64,000 nucleotides of DNA, taken from Robinsoniella peoriensis. Its GTDB lineage: Bacteria > Bacillota > Clostridia > Lachnospirales > Lachnospiraceae. Below, in pieces: positions 1 through 8,437 of the stretch. The DNA lies in NCBI RefSeq assembly GCF_042680125.1, contig NZ_JBHTNY010000002.1; one strand, written 5' to 3'. The notes beneath the pieces were generated by a model. It worked only from the letters and a program-made list of their open reading frames with translations. It did not search any database and was not told the origin of the DNA. How positions within the stretch are numbered: the stretch's first letter is position 1; every line of letters begins with the position of its first letter. Made by a program: the position numbers and the translations under genes.

Positions 1-118
1 TGTCGAGAAGTTCCTTATCATAGCACTTGATGCCTAAGGAGTCTGCCAGCTTCATACCAATTTCTTTACCGCCACTACCAAATTCTCTTCCGATTGTTAT
101 AATTGATTTACAAGCCAT
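1..118 (-). CDS. Cytidylate kinase-like protein, N-terminal fragment
   Basis: Only the first 39 codons are inside the window; the gene runs off the left edge. The N-terminus has a glycine-rich nucleotide-binding loop (ITIGREFGSGGKEIG, about residues 6-20), the form seen in the cytidylate-kinase-like P-loop family rather than in canonical Cmk. The ATG at 118 follows an AAAGGATG ribosome binding site. It sits just downstream of rluD on the same strand, separated by an AT-rich 83-bp gap that could hold its own promoter. The substrate cannot be inferred from this fragment. Confidence 0.7.
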   Translation of the reverse strand, partial: MACKSIITIGREFGSGGKEIGMKLADSLGIKCYDKELLD

Positions 119-201
119 ACAAAACACATCCTTTCTACCTTTGCTTTATGTTACTATTATAAAACAATTTTGGTACAATGTATACTAATTTCACTTAATT
201 A

Positions 202-1110
202 TTATAATTTATTCAGTAAATTTATAAAATACTCTGGCAGAGGTGCCGTAAATTCCATATAGCATCTTTTTCTGGGATGTATAAATCCAAGGAGCATAGC
301 ATGCAGTGTCTGCCCCTGCAGGTGATAAGGACACTTTATGGGACCGTAGACATCATCCCCTAAAATGGGATGTCCGATACTTTTCATATGGACACGTATC
401 TGATGGGTACGACCGGTTTCCAACTGGCATTCAATATACGTGAAATTGGAAAAACGCTGGCAGACATGGTAATGAGTGACCGCAGGTTTTCCATTTTTAT
501 AGTTTACTGCCATCTTCTTTCGGTCTGTTTGATGTCTGCCGATGGGGGCGTCCACAATACCGTCATCTTCTTTCAGGACGCCGTGGACGATAGCCCGGTA
601 TTTTCTCTGAATAGTATGTTCCTTTAACTGTTCCGCAATATGATTGTGTGTAAAATCATTTTTGCATACCAGCAAAGAGCCGGTGGTATTCATATCTATC
701 CGGTGAACGATTCCGGGGCGCATAACGCCGTTGATACCGGATAATTCTTCACGGCAGTGGAACATAAGGGCATTAACCAGGGTTTGGCTGAAATGACCGG
801 CACTGGGATGTACGACCATGCCTTTTGGTTTATTTACCACAATAAGGTCTTCATCTTCATATAAAATATCCAGTGGAATGTCTTCCGGCTGGATATTTAC
901 TTCTTCCGGTTCTGGTACGGTAACGCTTATCACATCACCGGAAGCCACCTTATAATTTGCCTTAACGGTTTTATCATTTACCTTCACATCTTCTGACTTG
1001 AGCAGTTTTTGAAGATAAGATCTGGACATCTCGCCCATATTATCCGACAGATATTTATCAATCCGCAGACTGTTATCTTCTGCGGATACGGTAAAATGTA
1101 TGGTTTCCAT
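202..1110 (-). CDS. rluD: RluD-family 23S rRNA pseudouridine synthase
   Basis: Converts uridines in large-subunit rRNA to pseudouridine. The 302-residue protein has an N-terminal S4 RNA-binding domain (about 15-75) followed by the RluA/RluD catalytic domain. The signature around the catalytic aspartate reads HRIDMNTTGSLLV (Asp139), and a GRTHQIRVHM motif lies near the C-terminus. The ATG directly follows the lspA stop codon and uses a GAGGAG site lying in the last lspA codons, so the two are translationally coupled. lspA-rluD adjacency is common in Firmicutes. The family is certain; the exact target uridines are inferred from family membership. Confidence 0.92.
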   Translation of the reverse strand: METIHFTVSAEDNSLRIDKYLSDNMGEMSRSYLQKLLKSEDVKVNDKTVKANYKVASGDVISVTVPEPEEVNIQPEDIPLDILYEDEDLIVVNKPKGMVVHPSAGHFSQTLVNALMFHCREELSGINGVMRPGIVHRIDMNTTGSLLVCKNDFTHNHIAEQLKEHTIQRKYRAIVHGVLKEDDGIVDAPIGRHQTDRKKMAVNYKNGKPAVTHYHVCQRFSNFTYIECQLETGRTHQIRVHMKSIGHPILGDDVYGPIKCPYHLQGQTLHAMLLGFIHPRKRCYMEFTAPLPEYFINLLNKL

Positions 1111-1647
1111 CTAGTTCTCCTCTTTTGATGCAGTTTTATGCCTGAGGGACAGACAGGCGAAGTCCTCTTCCTTGTAGTAGAAAAAGATTAGGATAATCAG
1201 TAAGATCAGGGAGACAACCACATAGCAGTCAGCTACATTAAAGATCGGGAAGTCGATGAGTGAAAAGTAGAAGAAGTCAACTACAAATCCATTTACAACG
1301 CGATCAATCATATTCCCAACCGCACCTGCGCCAAGGAGAACACAGGTAATGCGAAGCCAAAGATAATGCTTTGTAACCGGGAATTTCTGATAGCAGTAGC
1401 CGATAAAAGCTAAAATAATCACTGCCATAATTAGAAACAGCCATCGCTGGTTCTGAAACATACCAAAAGCTGCACCGCGGTTCTCCAGGTATTGCAGTTC
1501 AAAGACACCCGGGATCAGCACAAATGGCTCCTGCCCTGCCAGATTGGATACAGCCAGATGCTTTGTGAACTGATCCAGTCCTAGTAATAAAGCGAAAGCA
1601 ATAATGCCCATTACCCAGCATATTAATTTTTTGTTATTTTTATTCAT
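1111..1647 (-). CDS. lspA: Lipoprotein signal peptidase (signal peptidase II)
   Basis: Membrane aspartyl protease that removes the signal peptide from diacylglyceryl prolipoproteins. The protein has four predicted membrane helices and both catalytic motifs: NMIDR (Asp117 counted from the upstream Met) and FNVADCYV (Asp142). ENRGAAFG is also a family motif. Two in-frame ATGs lie six bases apart; the second (1647) is six bases from AGAGG, whereas the first abuts it, so I chose the second (178 residues). The start overlaps the aroB stop by 8 bp, indicating coupling. The C-terminal tail after the last helix is basic and cytoplasmic. Confidence 0.93.
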   Translation of the reverse strand: MNKNNKKLICWVMGIIAFALLLGLDQFTKHLAVSNLAGQEPFVLIPGVFELQYLENRGAAFGMFQNQRWLFLIMAVIILAFIGYCYQKFPVTKHYLWLRITCVLLGAGAVGNMIDRVVNGFVVDFFYFSLIDFPIFNVADCYVVVSLILLIILIFFYYKEEDFACLSLRHKTASKEEN

Positions 1648-2764
1648 TTTCATCCTCTATTTCCGCATTTAAAAAGTCGACAGCAGCAAGTATTTCCTCA
1701 TCCGTTACCGTTTTGTCAATGTAAGCACGGCCGATTCCTTTTAGTAAGATAAATTTGATTTGCCCGGCTTCCATCTTTTTATCCAGTTTGGTAGCATCCA
1801 GGATGTCTTTAGAATCCAGCCCTGAAAAAGATACAGGAAGATCAAATCCCACATTCATATCCCGGATTTCAAAGAACTCTTCGGTACTGAGCAGTTCCCG
1901 TTTCCAGGAAATGTGAGCTGCGGCAACATATCCCAGAGCGACGCACTGTCCATGGAGTAATTCGAAATTTTTCAGTTTTTCAATGGCATGGCCGATGGTA
2001 TGCCCGAAGTTTAACAGTGCCCGGTCTCCTTTTTCATATGGATCCTGTTCTACGACCCGGCGTTTGATTTTACAGCTGATCTCAACCATGTCCAGTAGTG
2101 TCTGACTGTCCCGTTCGGTAATTTCACTCATCCGTTCGATTACCCATTCATAGTAACCGGCATCATTGATTAAGCCATGTTTTAAAATTTCACCCATACC
2201 GCAGTAAAATTGTTCATCCGGAAGTGTCTTCAGTGCCGACATATTCATATATACCATTTTGGGCTGATGAAAAGCACCTACCATATTTTTGTAACGATCG
2301 AAATCGACTCCGGTTTTACCGCCGATACTGCTGTCCACCTGGGCTAAAAGAGAAGTGGGAACCTGTATAAAGGAAATGCCCCGCAGGTAGGTAGCTGCAG
2401 CATATCCGGTGAGGTCACCGACAACGCCGCCGCCTAAAGCTACCAGCATATCTTTTCGGTCAAAATGTTCTAAAATGAGATGTTCATATAAATTCCTGAC
2501 GGTATCCAATGTTTTATTTTCTTCTCCTGCAGGAAAAGTGAATACAGTGACTCTGGCGCACACTTTTTCCAATATCCCGGTAAGTGTACCGGCATAAAGT
2601 GCGCCTACATTTGAATCGGTTACGATACAAAGTTTCTTAGTTTTTACATCCAGTTCGCTTAAATAAGATTCTAATTTTTCAAAATCATTCTCAAAATGAA
2701 TCTGATAAATTTCTTTTCCTTCTTTATGTACCGGAAGGCTTTTGTGTTCTGCTGTATATTTCAT
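1640..2764 (-). CDS. aroB: 3-dehydroquinate synthase
   Basis: Second step of the shikimate pathway, converting DAHP to 3-dehydroquinate with NAD and a divalent metal. The 374 residues carry the NAD-binding GGGVVGDLTGY (111-121), the GGKTG lysine (150) and metal ligands Glu192 (GEILKHG), His255 (NFGHTIGH) and His271 (HGQCV). An in-frame extension into ylmH exists, but the ATG at 2764 has an AGGAG site at proper distance, so the extension is rejected. No other aromatic genes are nearby. A lone aroB between ylmH and lspA is an unusual placement, as lspA or divIVA/ileS usually follow ylmH. Confidence 0.95.
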   Translation of the reverse strand: MKYTAEHKSLPVHKEGKEIYQIHFENDFEKLESYLSELDVKTKKLCIVTDSNVGALYAGTLTGILEKVCARVTVFTFPAGEENKTLDTVRNLYEHLILEHFDRKDMLVALGGGVVGDLTGYAAATYLRGISFIQVPTSLLAQVDSSIGGKTGVDFDRYKNMVGAFHQPKMVYMNMSALKTLPDEQFYCGMGEILKHGLINDAGYYEWVIERMSEITERDSQTLLDMVEISCKIKRRVVEQDPYEKGDRALLNFGHTIGHAIEKLKNFELLHGQCVALGYVAAAHISWKRELLSTEEFFEIRDMNVGFDLPVSFSGLDSKDILDATKLDKKMEAGQIKFILLKGIGRAYIDKTVTDEEILAAVDFLNAEIEDENE

Positions 2765-2777
2765 AAGGTGGTTTCTC

Positions 2778-3551
2778 CTATATATATTTTTCGATTTCAA
2801 CAAAGGTTCGCCCTTTTTTTGACTGAGAGAGTGCTGTAACATAACGAAAACGCCCATAGCCACGGGCTGATATTATGTCTCCCTCTTTCAAGGCATAACC
2901 ATTGGAAGTAATTAACTTCCCATTTACAAAGATTTTTCCGGTTTCGATCAGAGATACCAGGCTGCTTCTGGAAGTTTTAAAAGCAAGCGCCAAAAGGGAA
3001 TCCAGACGAATAGAAGCTACTGTCCCCTTGATGAGCTCTGTTTTGGGCGTATAAGCGAGCTCAGAAAAAGGAACTGCTTTACAGGATATTACCGTATGTT
3101 TGATACGTGTCAGTTCCTTGCAGATAAACTCAGACATTCCTTTACAACAAAAAAGATAGGCAGACTGATCCATCACCAGGATGTCCCCTATTTTACTTCG
3201 TTCAATTCCCAGATTTAGAATGGCGCCTAAGTAATCCCTGTGATTCAGTACATCTGCAAATTTCTGGTTTAATGGTGCGATCTGTATGCACGCTATAGGG
3301 AAATTCTCTATTATTTCTACTTCCGAACGCAAAGAAAAAGCATCAGGAATAAAGGCTGCCATCTGACGCTCTGCGAGTTCATAACCACCAAAAGTTTTCC
3401 AGCTGATATAGGAAAACTTTTGGGTAGAGCTATGAAAAATATTCAGTTCATTCAGATTCATAAAATCACTGTACAGCGTGATACCTTTCGATAAAGCCCG
3501 GTCAGCCAGATCAGCCAGCCGCTTTTGAAACAATTCTTCGTCTTTATTCAT
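2778..3551 (-). CDS. ylmH: YlmH, S4-domain RNA-binding protein
   Basis: Member of the YlmH family encoded next to sepF and ylmE in Gram-positive division clusters. In Bacillus subtilis YlmH has been linked to ribosome-associated quality control, where it binds tRNA on obstructed 50S subunits. The 257-residue protein has the YlmH-specific N-terminal region with the conserved HRDYLGA (104-110) and a C-terminal S4 domain (about 182-230, ending VNGKLITSNGYALKEGD). It starts 8 bp downstream of the sepF stop. Function is assigned by family, not from residues unique to this copy. Confidence 0.9.
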   Translation of the reverse strand: MNKDEELFQKRLADLADRALSKGITLYSDFMNLNELNIFHSSTQKFSYISWKTFGGYELAERQMAAFIPDAFSLRSEVEIIENFPIACIQIAPLNQKFADVLNHRDYLGAILNLGIERSKIGDILVMDQSAYLFCCKGMSEFICKELTRIKHTVISCKAVPFSELAYTPKTELIKGTVASIRLDSLLALAFKTSRSSLVSLIETGKIFVNGKLITSNGYALKEGDIISARGYGRFRYVTALSQSKKGRTFVEIEKYI

Positions 3552-3559
3552 AATGAAAC

Positions 3560-4144
3560 CTAGTAACCTGTGTGAATAGAGGGTACGTCAAACGCTCCGC
3601 TCAATATTTCCTGGAAATCACCGGACACATCTACACCCGATGGAGTTATAATGAAAATGTAATTACTGATCTTTTGCAGATTTCCATTGATAGCATAGCA
3701 GGAACCAGAAGCAAAGTCTATGATTCTCTGGGCAATATCCAGATCTAATCCTTCCATGTTTAATACCACTGTGCAGCTTGCAAGAAGTGTCTCCGTAATT
3801 TCTCTCGCATCTTCCATGCTCCTTGGTTTAATTACACATACTTCCATACCAATCCCTGACTTTCTGGGACGCATAGGTGATACTTTACTGCTAGTGCTTT
3901 GCTGCTGATGAACAGGTTTCACCTTCTGCTGCCCTTTATTTTGACTCTTCATTTTTGGAACCTGAGCGGACCTGTTATCATAATCGTCATAGTCATCATA
4001 GTCATCTTCTTCTATTTTATTAAAGAAACGCTTTTTCGGACGTTCTTCCTCATAATCGTCGATTTCATCATCTAAAAAATCATCATCGTCGTAATCGTCG
4101 TCATTCAACTTCATTGCATTCAAGAACTTATCCAAAACACTCAT
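3560..4144 (-). CDS. sepF: SepF cell-division protein
   Basis: Membrane-associated FtsZ partner that bundles FtsZ filaments and tethers the Z ring. The first 13 residues can form the amphipathic membrane-binding helix. A long Asp/Glu-rich then Gln/Lys-rich linker (about 14-98) follows, then the SepF core (about 99-190) with VCVIKPRSMEDAREI and a hydrophobic dimer core. The linker is strikingly acidic, with repeated DDYDDY tracts. The ATG follows AGGAG by seven bases. It lies between ylmE and ylmH, the canonical ylmEF(G)H order, but ylmG is absent here. Confidence 0.95.
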   Translation of the reverse strand: MSVLDKFLNAMKLNDDDYDDDDFLDDEIDDYEEERPKKRFFNKIEEDDYDDYDDYDNRSAQVPKMKSQNKGQQKVKPVHQQQSTSSKVSPMRPRKSGIGMEVCVIKPRSMEDAREITETLLASCTVVLNMEGLDLDIAQRIIDFASGSCYAINGNLQKISNYIFIITPSGVDVSGDFQEILSGAFDVPSIHTGY

Positions 4145-4173
4145 TATAAATCTCCTATCTTCCTATCGTTTTA

Positions 4174-4866
4174 TCATTTTACGTAATTTCTTTCACCAAA
4201 GATGCCTGTCCCAACGCGTACCAGAGTTGCACCTTCCTCAATGGCAATTTCGTAGTCACCTGTCATGCCCATACTCAAATTGCACATATTAACATTATCA
4301 ATGTTTTTGCTTTTGATGTCAACATATAATTTTCTTAAATTTTCGAAATATACCCTGTTTCGTTCAGCTTTTTCGACAAAAGGTGCAATTGTCATCAGCC
4401 CTTCCACTCTGAGATTAGGGAGTTTCGCCGTCTGGCGTACCAATTCTTCGGTATCTTCCAGGGATACGCCAAATTTCGACTCTTCTTTGGCAATATTTAC
4501 CTCAATCAGCACAGGCATGACCAGCCCCTGTTTTTCTGCCTCCTGCTGGATGGTTTCTGCCAGACGTAAACTGTCTACGGAATGGATCATACAGGCTTTA
4601 TCTATAATATACTTCACTTTATTCCTCTGTAGGTGGCCAATCATATGCCATTTTAAGTTTTTTGGAAGAATTTCGTATTTATCCTTTAATTCCTGTGGTT
4701 TATTTTCACCGAAATCAACGACTCCCTCAGCCATGATTTCTTCGATCATAGATACGGGTTTTGTCTTACTGACTGCAATAAGGGTGACTTCTGAACTGTC
4801 CCTTCCGGCCCTTTTGCAAGCGGCTTCTACCCGCTTTTGTATATCATATAGATTTTCTTTTAACAT
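4174..4866 (-). CDS. ylmE: YggS/YlmE-family PLP-binding protein
   Basis: Pyridoxal-phosphate homeostasis protein (PLPBP/YggS family), a single-domain fold-type-III barrel without a firmly established catalytic role. The PLP lysine is in IAVSKTKP (Lys34 with the chosen start). FGENKPQEL, WHMIGHLQRNK and MSMGMTGDYEIAIEEG are family motifs. Two adjacent ATGs follow an AGGAGG site. The second (4866) is eight bases away and preferred; the first, five bases away, would add one Met. It lies 29 bp upstream of sepF, as in many Firmicutes. Confidence 0.93.
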   Translation of the reverse strand: MLKENLYDIQKRVEAACKRAGRDSSEVTLIAVSKTKPVSMIEEIMAEGVVDFGENKPQELKDKYEILPKNLKWHMIGHLQRNKVKYIIDKACMIHSVDSLRLAETIQQEAEKQGLVMPVLIEVNIAKEESKFGVSLEDTEELVRQTAKLPNLRVEGLMTIAPFVEKAERNRVYFENLRKLYVDIKSKNIDNVNMCNLSMGMTGDYEIAIEEGATLVRVGTGIFGERNYVK

Positions 4867-4876
4867 CATTGAATCC

Positions 4877-4990
4877 TCCTGTTAATAGACTATAGCTTTA
4901 GCTTTAATTGACTATATCAATATCTTTAATTAACTATCTTATTTGCTTTATAGACAATATCCTCAGCTTTAATAAACAATATCTTCATCA
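4877..4990 (-). repeat. Degenerate tandem repeats at the 3' end of the HlyD-like gene
   Basis: Read on the minus strand, the last codons and stop of the HlyD-like gene (GATATTGTTTATTAAAGC) are followed by about four decayed copies of the same 18-26-base motif, consensus GATATWGTYWATTAAAGC, running up to the ylmE ribosome binding site. Each copy keeps the TAA. It looks like slippage or local duplication of the gene end rather than a regulatory array. Confidence 0.55.
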
Positions 4991-6474
4991 TTTACCGTAT
5001 TTGCATTCAGAACAATACGGTCATATTGAGACAGGCCGTATGAAGAACCCGCTGATACAATACAGTATTCCTCATTTTCATCGATGATAGTAATTTCCCG
5101 GAATACGGCATATCCTTTATTTATATTATAAACACCCTGCAGGCTTCCAGTTTCTGAAATCTGGTACTTTTTGGAAGAGTCTTTCTTCAATATATAGTCG
5201 CCTACCTTAAAAAGCGTCGTACCCACATAATAATCTGTATCCGTTTTTTCATAAACAGTTGCAGTTATGTATTTCGTTACGGTTTTTCCGTCTTTTCCCA
5301 CGCTCTCTTTCAGAATGCTGACTTCATTGTCATTTTCTTTGTTCTCTGTAACAAATTCTTTAGGGATTTTGAAGAACTGCTTTTCCGCGATTGCACTTTT
5401 TGGTATTTTGAGTCCGGTCTCTCTGTTTAACACCAGCTCAATATCTACAAAACGCTCTCCGGCGTACCGAATGACAGAATTACTGATATCCAGTTTTCCA
5501 TAAGAATTTTCTCCATTCTGAATAATGGAGAAATCTGCGTTAAATGCAGTGCCATCCTTCAGGAAACGAAAACGTACTGTTGTTTTATCGGTCAGTTCCG
5601 TTAACAGTTTTTTATCCAGAGGAATAATCAGTGACCAGTTTTCATCGGTGACCAGTTTATATACCGCATCTCCTGTTTTTACCGATTTATTCAGACGGAG
5701 ATTCTGCTTATGGTAATTTTTCTGATCGAAAGATTCCGGTTTTATATCCTCTATGGTCAGATTCTCATACTCATCTACCGCATATACTACTATTCCTTCC
5801 TGTGGAGCCTGATAGAGGCTGCCCAGAACAGAAAGCTGACCGTCAGAGTTTTCCAGATCGGACAACGCTTTTTCATTTGCCAGTTCTAAGACAGTGCTTT
5901 CGGTATCTGCTTTAAAATTGTAGACATTCTGAAAAGACATTTCGTTAAAACCGGAAGCAAAGTTTGCCATATTACTTCTTACCTTGGATAAGCTTTTACT
6001 GTCCAGATAATCAACTGCAGCTTCAGTTTCGGCTGGTACCTGGGTAGTTTCTGACTCGGTACCGGATGAGGACTCTGACTGTCCTTCAGCATTGGTTTCT
6101 GATTCTTTTTTTTGGGTATCAGTTGTTGTAGCCGGCGTCGTGGCAGGTGTCGTTGTCTGAAGCGCTCCGCCAATAGAATAAACGTTATTTCCGGCGCCTA
6201 CTTTTGAGCCTTCCCGGGCATAATAATTAATATTGCCGGATTGTTCGGCTGTTACTATTTTTTCGGACTTTAATGCCAAAGCACTGAATCGGTAGTTTCC
6301 GGACAGCGGGCCGGCTGTGACTTCATAGGCTGTTACATGAGTACTTGTCAGATATATCACTATGCAGATTATCATATATACAAAAACGATTCCAAACATC
6401 AGAGTACCGATATTAAAAAGTGGAAAACGCTTCATTTTCGTTATTTTTTTGTTTTTTTTCTTAATAGGCAACAT
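4969..6474 (-). CDS. HlyD-like membrane-anchored protein of the sepF cluster
   Basis: 501 residues with a basic N-terminus, one membrane helix (about 22-43) and a large extracytoplasmic part. The start of that part resembles the barrel-sandwich of HlyD/membrane-fusion proteins (EQSGNINYYAREGSKVGAGNNVYSIGG), followed by a Thr/Ser/Glu-rich linker (about 105-160), a mixed region, and a late segment with RETGLKIPKSAI typical of HlyD-type barrels. No partner transporter is nearby, so export is not indicated; its position upstream of ylmE-sepF suggests an envelope or division role. The ATG at 6474 has GGGAGG five bases upstream; a 12-codon upstream extension lacks a site and is rejected. Confidence 0.75.
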   Translation of the reverse strand: MLPIKKKNKKITKMKRFPLFNIGTLMFGIVFVYMIICIVIYLTSTHVTAYEVTAGPLSGNYRFSALALKSEKIVTAEQSGNINYYAREGSKVGAGNNVYSIGGALQTTTPATTPATTTDTQKKESETNAEGQSESSSGTESETTQVPAETEAAVDYLDSKSLSKVRSNMANFASGFNEMSFQNVYNFKADTESTVLELANEKALSDLENSDGQLSVLGSLYQAPQEGIVVYAVDEYENLTIEDIKPESFDQKNYHKQNLRLNKSVKTGDAVYKLVTDENWSLIIPLDKKLLTELTDKTTVRFRFLKDGTAFNADFSIIQNGENSYGKLDISNSVIRYAGERFVDIELVLNRETGLKIPKSAIAEKQFFKIPKEFVTENKENDNEVSILKESVGKDGKTVTKYITATVYEKTDTDYYVGTTLFKVGDYILKKDSSKKYQISETGSLQGVYNINKGYAVFREITIIDENEEYCIVSAGSSYGLSQYDRIVLNANTVNDEDIVY

Positions 6475-6515
6475 TGTAGCCTCCCTTCCCGAACATTTTA
6501 CCACGTTCATTTCGA

Positions 6516-6543
6516 TTGGACAACCTAGATTTTTGTATAAAAT
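6516..6543 (+). promoter_or_regulatory. Possible sigma-A promoter for the DUF378 gene
   Basis: TTGGAC (6516-6521) and TAAAAT (6538-6543) are separated by 16 bases, in the short AT-rich divergent region between the HlyD-like gene and the plus-strand DUF378 gene. TATAAA at 6536 is an overlapping alternative -10. Both hexamers are imperfect matches. Confidence 0.4.
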
Positions 6544-6595
6544 TTAGTAAATTGGAAAAAATAGAAAATAACCACTATAAGGAGGTAAAAAGCAA

Positions 6596-6808
6596 ATGAA
6601 TTCTAAATGGTTAGATTATACTTCATTGACACTTGTGGTCATTGGTGCGATCAATTGGGGATTAATCGGATTCTTCAAATTCGACCTCGTAGCCTTTTTA
6701 TTCGGCAATATGAGCTGGATTTCAAGAATTGTTTATGCTCTGGTTGGGCTTGCGGGATTATATATGATTAGTATCTATGGCCGCATCGGCCAGATGGGCA
6801 GAGATTAA
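6596..6808 (+). CDS. DUF378 family small membrane protein
   Basis: 70-residue protein with two membrane helices. The conserved GAINWGLIGFFKFDLVAFLFG and a C-terminal RIVYALVGLAGLY are the DUF378 (YuzA-like) signatures. Function is unknown. The start is set by AAGGAGG upstream of the ATG. It is one of only two confident plus-strand protein genes in the window and is transcribed divergently from the HlyD-like gene, so it is a separate unit. Its only neighbour on the right is the convergent small P-loop gene. Confidence 0.88.
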   Translation: MNSKWLDYTSLTLVVIGAINWGLIGFFKFDLVAFLFGNMSWISRIVYALVGLAGLYMISIYGRIGQMGRD

Positions 6809-6822
6809 TTGTTACATGCCGC

Positions 6823-6858
6823 AAAAAAGGCTGGGTATCCACAAAAGGACCCAGCCTT
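6823..6858 (-). terminator. Intrinsic terminator of the small P-loop gene
   Basis: A 10-bp perfect stem (AAGGCTGGGT / ACCCAGCCTT, 6827-6836 with 6849-6858) closes a 12-base loop. On the minus strand it is followed by six Ts, so it terminates leftward transcription from 7294. Plus-strand readthrough lacks a U tract. Confidence 0.85.
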
Positions 6859-6874
6859 ATATTCGTTCTATGTA

Positions 6875-7294
6875 TTACAGGGATATGATTACCTTTGATT
6901 TTGCAATTTCCGGCAGTTCATCAGCATCCACAGATACACTCAACACAAACGTGATGTTGTACTTCTCACCGACAGATTCCAGTTTTTGAAGAGTCGCTGT
7001 AATATCATCATTTTCCAATTTTGCTATCTTTAAGAAACTATCTAAATACATTTGTTCCAAATCGTTATCCTGAGAAATTATCCCATAAATAAATCCTACG
7101 AACTCATCACAATTAGTGATTGAAAAATCCGATGTATCAATTAAACGAACCTTATTGTTTAATTCATACATATGCTTAGCGCTTTTGTCTAAGTAGACAA
7201 TATTACCATGTACGGACTTAATTTCGGCATTCACCTTGTCAAGTAATAGCTTTGTTTTGCCTTTTCCTTTTTTGCCTGCGATTATCTGTATCAT
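6875..7294 (-). CDS. Small P-loop ATPase-like protein
   Basis: 139 residues, predicted cytoplasmic, starting with a Walker A motif at residues 7-14 (GKKGKGKT). The central hydrophobic strand (NIVYLDKS) and later ITFVLSVSVD fit a minimal P-loop fold. Similar short proteins in Lachnospiraceae are often labelled PilT-like, but nothing here supports a pilus role: there are no pilus genes and none of the His/Asp boxes of secretion ATPases. The start at 7294 uses AAGGAGGAG eight bases upstream; a nine-codon extension is possible but less likely. It has its own terminator. Function unknown. Confidence 0.7.
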   Translation of the reverse strand: MIQIIAGKKGKGKTKLLLDKVNAEIKSVHGNIVYLDKSAKHMYELNNKVRLIDTSDFSITNCDEFVGFIYGIISQDNDLEQMYLDSFLKIAKLENDDITATLQKLESVGEKYNITFVLSVSVDADELPEIAKSKVIISL

Positions 7295-7372
7295 TGTAAT
7301 CTCCTCCTTCAGTTTCTTCATGCACGATTTTATATGTACAATTATACTGCATAAGTTTTGAAATTACAACCT

Positions 7373-8437
7373 CTATTTGTTAATTTTAGACAATAAATCA
7401 TTCATTTCAATATATAGCTGATCTTTGGTCTCAGCACCCATGATAATTGAAATAAATGGGTTTCCATACGGGTCTTTACTCATCAGTGCCAGACATGCTC
7501 CTGCTTCATCCGTAGTACCTGTTTTTCCACCAAATACAGTAACTCCTTCCGGCGCCTGTGCCAGCTTCATAAAGTAATGGTTGGTAGCATCCCACACACG
7601 TTCCACTTCGGTGTCGTCAGCCAGTTTAAACTTGGCAACGTAACTTTTCTGATTGATAATATCACAAAAATCATCGTATTTGAGTGCTTCCTGGAACATC
7701 AGGTATACATCATAAATGGTAGTATAATGTTCTTCGTCCTGCAATCCGTGAGGATTTGTGAAGTGTGTGTTTGTAGCGCCGATATCATAAGCTTCCTGAT
7801 TCATCATCTGCACAAACTCTTCCACACTGCCCCCTACGTGTTCTGCGATTGCTACGCTGGCATCGTTTCCTGATGCAATTAAAAGGCCGTAAAGCAGTTG
7901 TCTTAAGGTATATTTATCTCCTAACTGCAGATAACAGACAGAAGATTCCGGATCGATGTCAAGAGCACTTTCATCAACAGTAATTACATCATCCAGATTC
8001 CCGTATTTCAACGCTACAAGGGCTGTCATGATTTTGGTCAGACTGGCCGGATAGAGACGTTCATGAACATCTTTGGAATATAATACTTCATGTTTGGTCA
8101 GATCAAACAATCCTGCACCTTTAGAGGTTAAATTCAGACCATCCATTGGTACATCTGCACCTGCTACACAGAGATCCTGAGTAAATGGTACAGCGTAGTT
8201 TGTCGTCTGAGCCTCATCTCTCTGCAAGCCAAGGGTTACCTGATTGCGGTCAAAAGGCATCACCAGTTCAGCATCCTTCTGGCCCTTTATTAAAAAGAAA
8301 TATGCTAAAAAGCCAAGTATTACAAGTAAAACAACCAGTAAAACACAAAATGTGATTACGGTTTTCATAGTTTGCCTGTTCTGCTGCTGATGCCGTAATT
8401 CTCTTGGAGTTAATCGTTTATTACTTGTACATTTCAC
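7373..8437 (-). CDS. D-alanyl-D-alanine carboxypeptidase, low-molecular-weight PBP
   Basis: Trims the terminal D-Ala from peptidoglycan pentapeptides. The 354-residue protein has one N-terminal membrane anchor (about 26-50), then the serine-peptidase domain with SLTK (Ser132, Lys135), SGN (189-191) and KTG (305-307). No C-terminal amphipathic anchor domain follows, so it is the short, N-anchored form. It begins with GTG; the GAGGAG site lies inside the last mgsA codons and the start overlaps the mgsA stop by 17 bp, so it is the distal gene of the mre-min-rodA-mgsA operon. Confidence 0.9.
   Translation of the reverse strand: MKCTSNKRLTPRELRHQQQNRQTMKTVITFCVLLVVLLVILGFLAYFFLIKGQKDAELVMPFDRNQVTLGLQRDEAQTTNYAVPFTQDLCVAGADVPMDGLNLTSKGAGLFDLTKHEVLYSKDVHERLYPASLTKIMTALVALKYGNLDDVITVDESALDIDPESSVCYLQLGDKYTLRQLLYGLLIASGNDASVAIAEHVGGSVEEFVQMMNQEAYDIGATNTHFTNPHGLQDEEHYTTIYDVYLMFQEALKYDDFCDIINQKSYVAKFKLADDTEVERVWDATNHYFMKLAQAPEGVTVFGGKTGTTDEAGACLALMSKDPYGNPFISIIMGAETKDQLYIEMNDLLSKINK

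Noticed and set aside
4877..4990. CRISPR-like array
   Set aside because: Repeats are degenerate, short and contiguous with no unique spacers; no cas genes are in the window.
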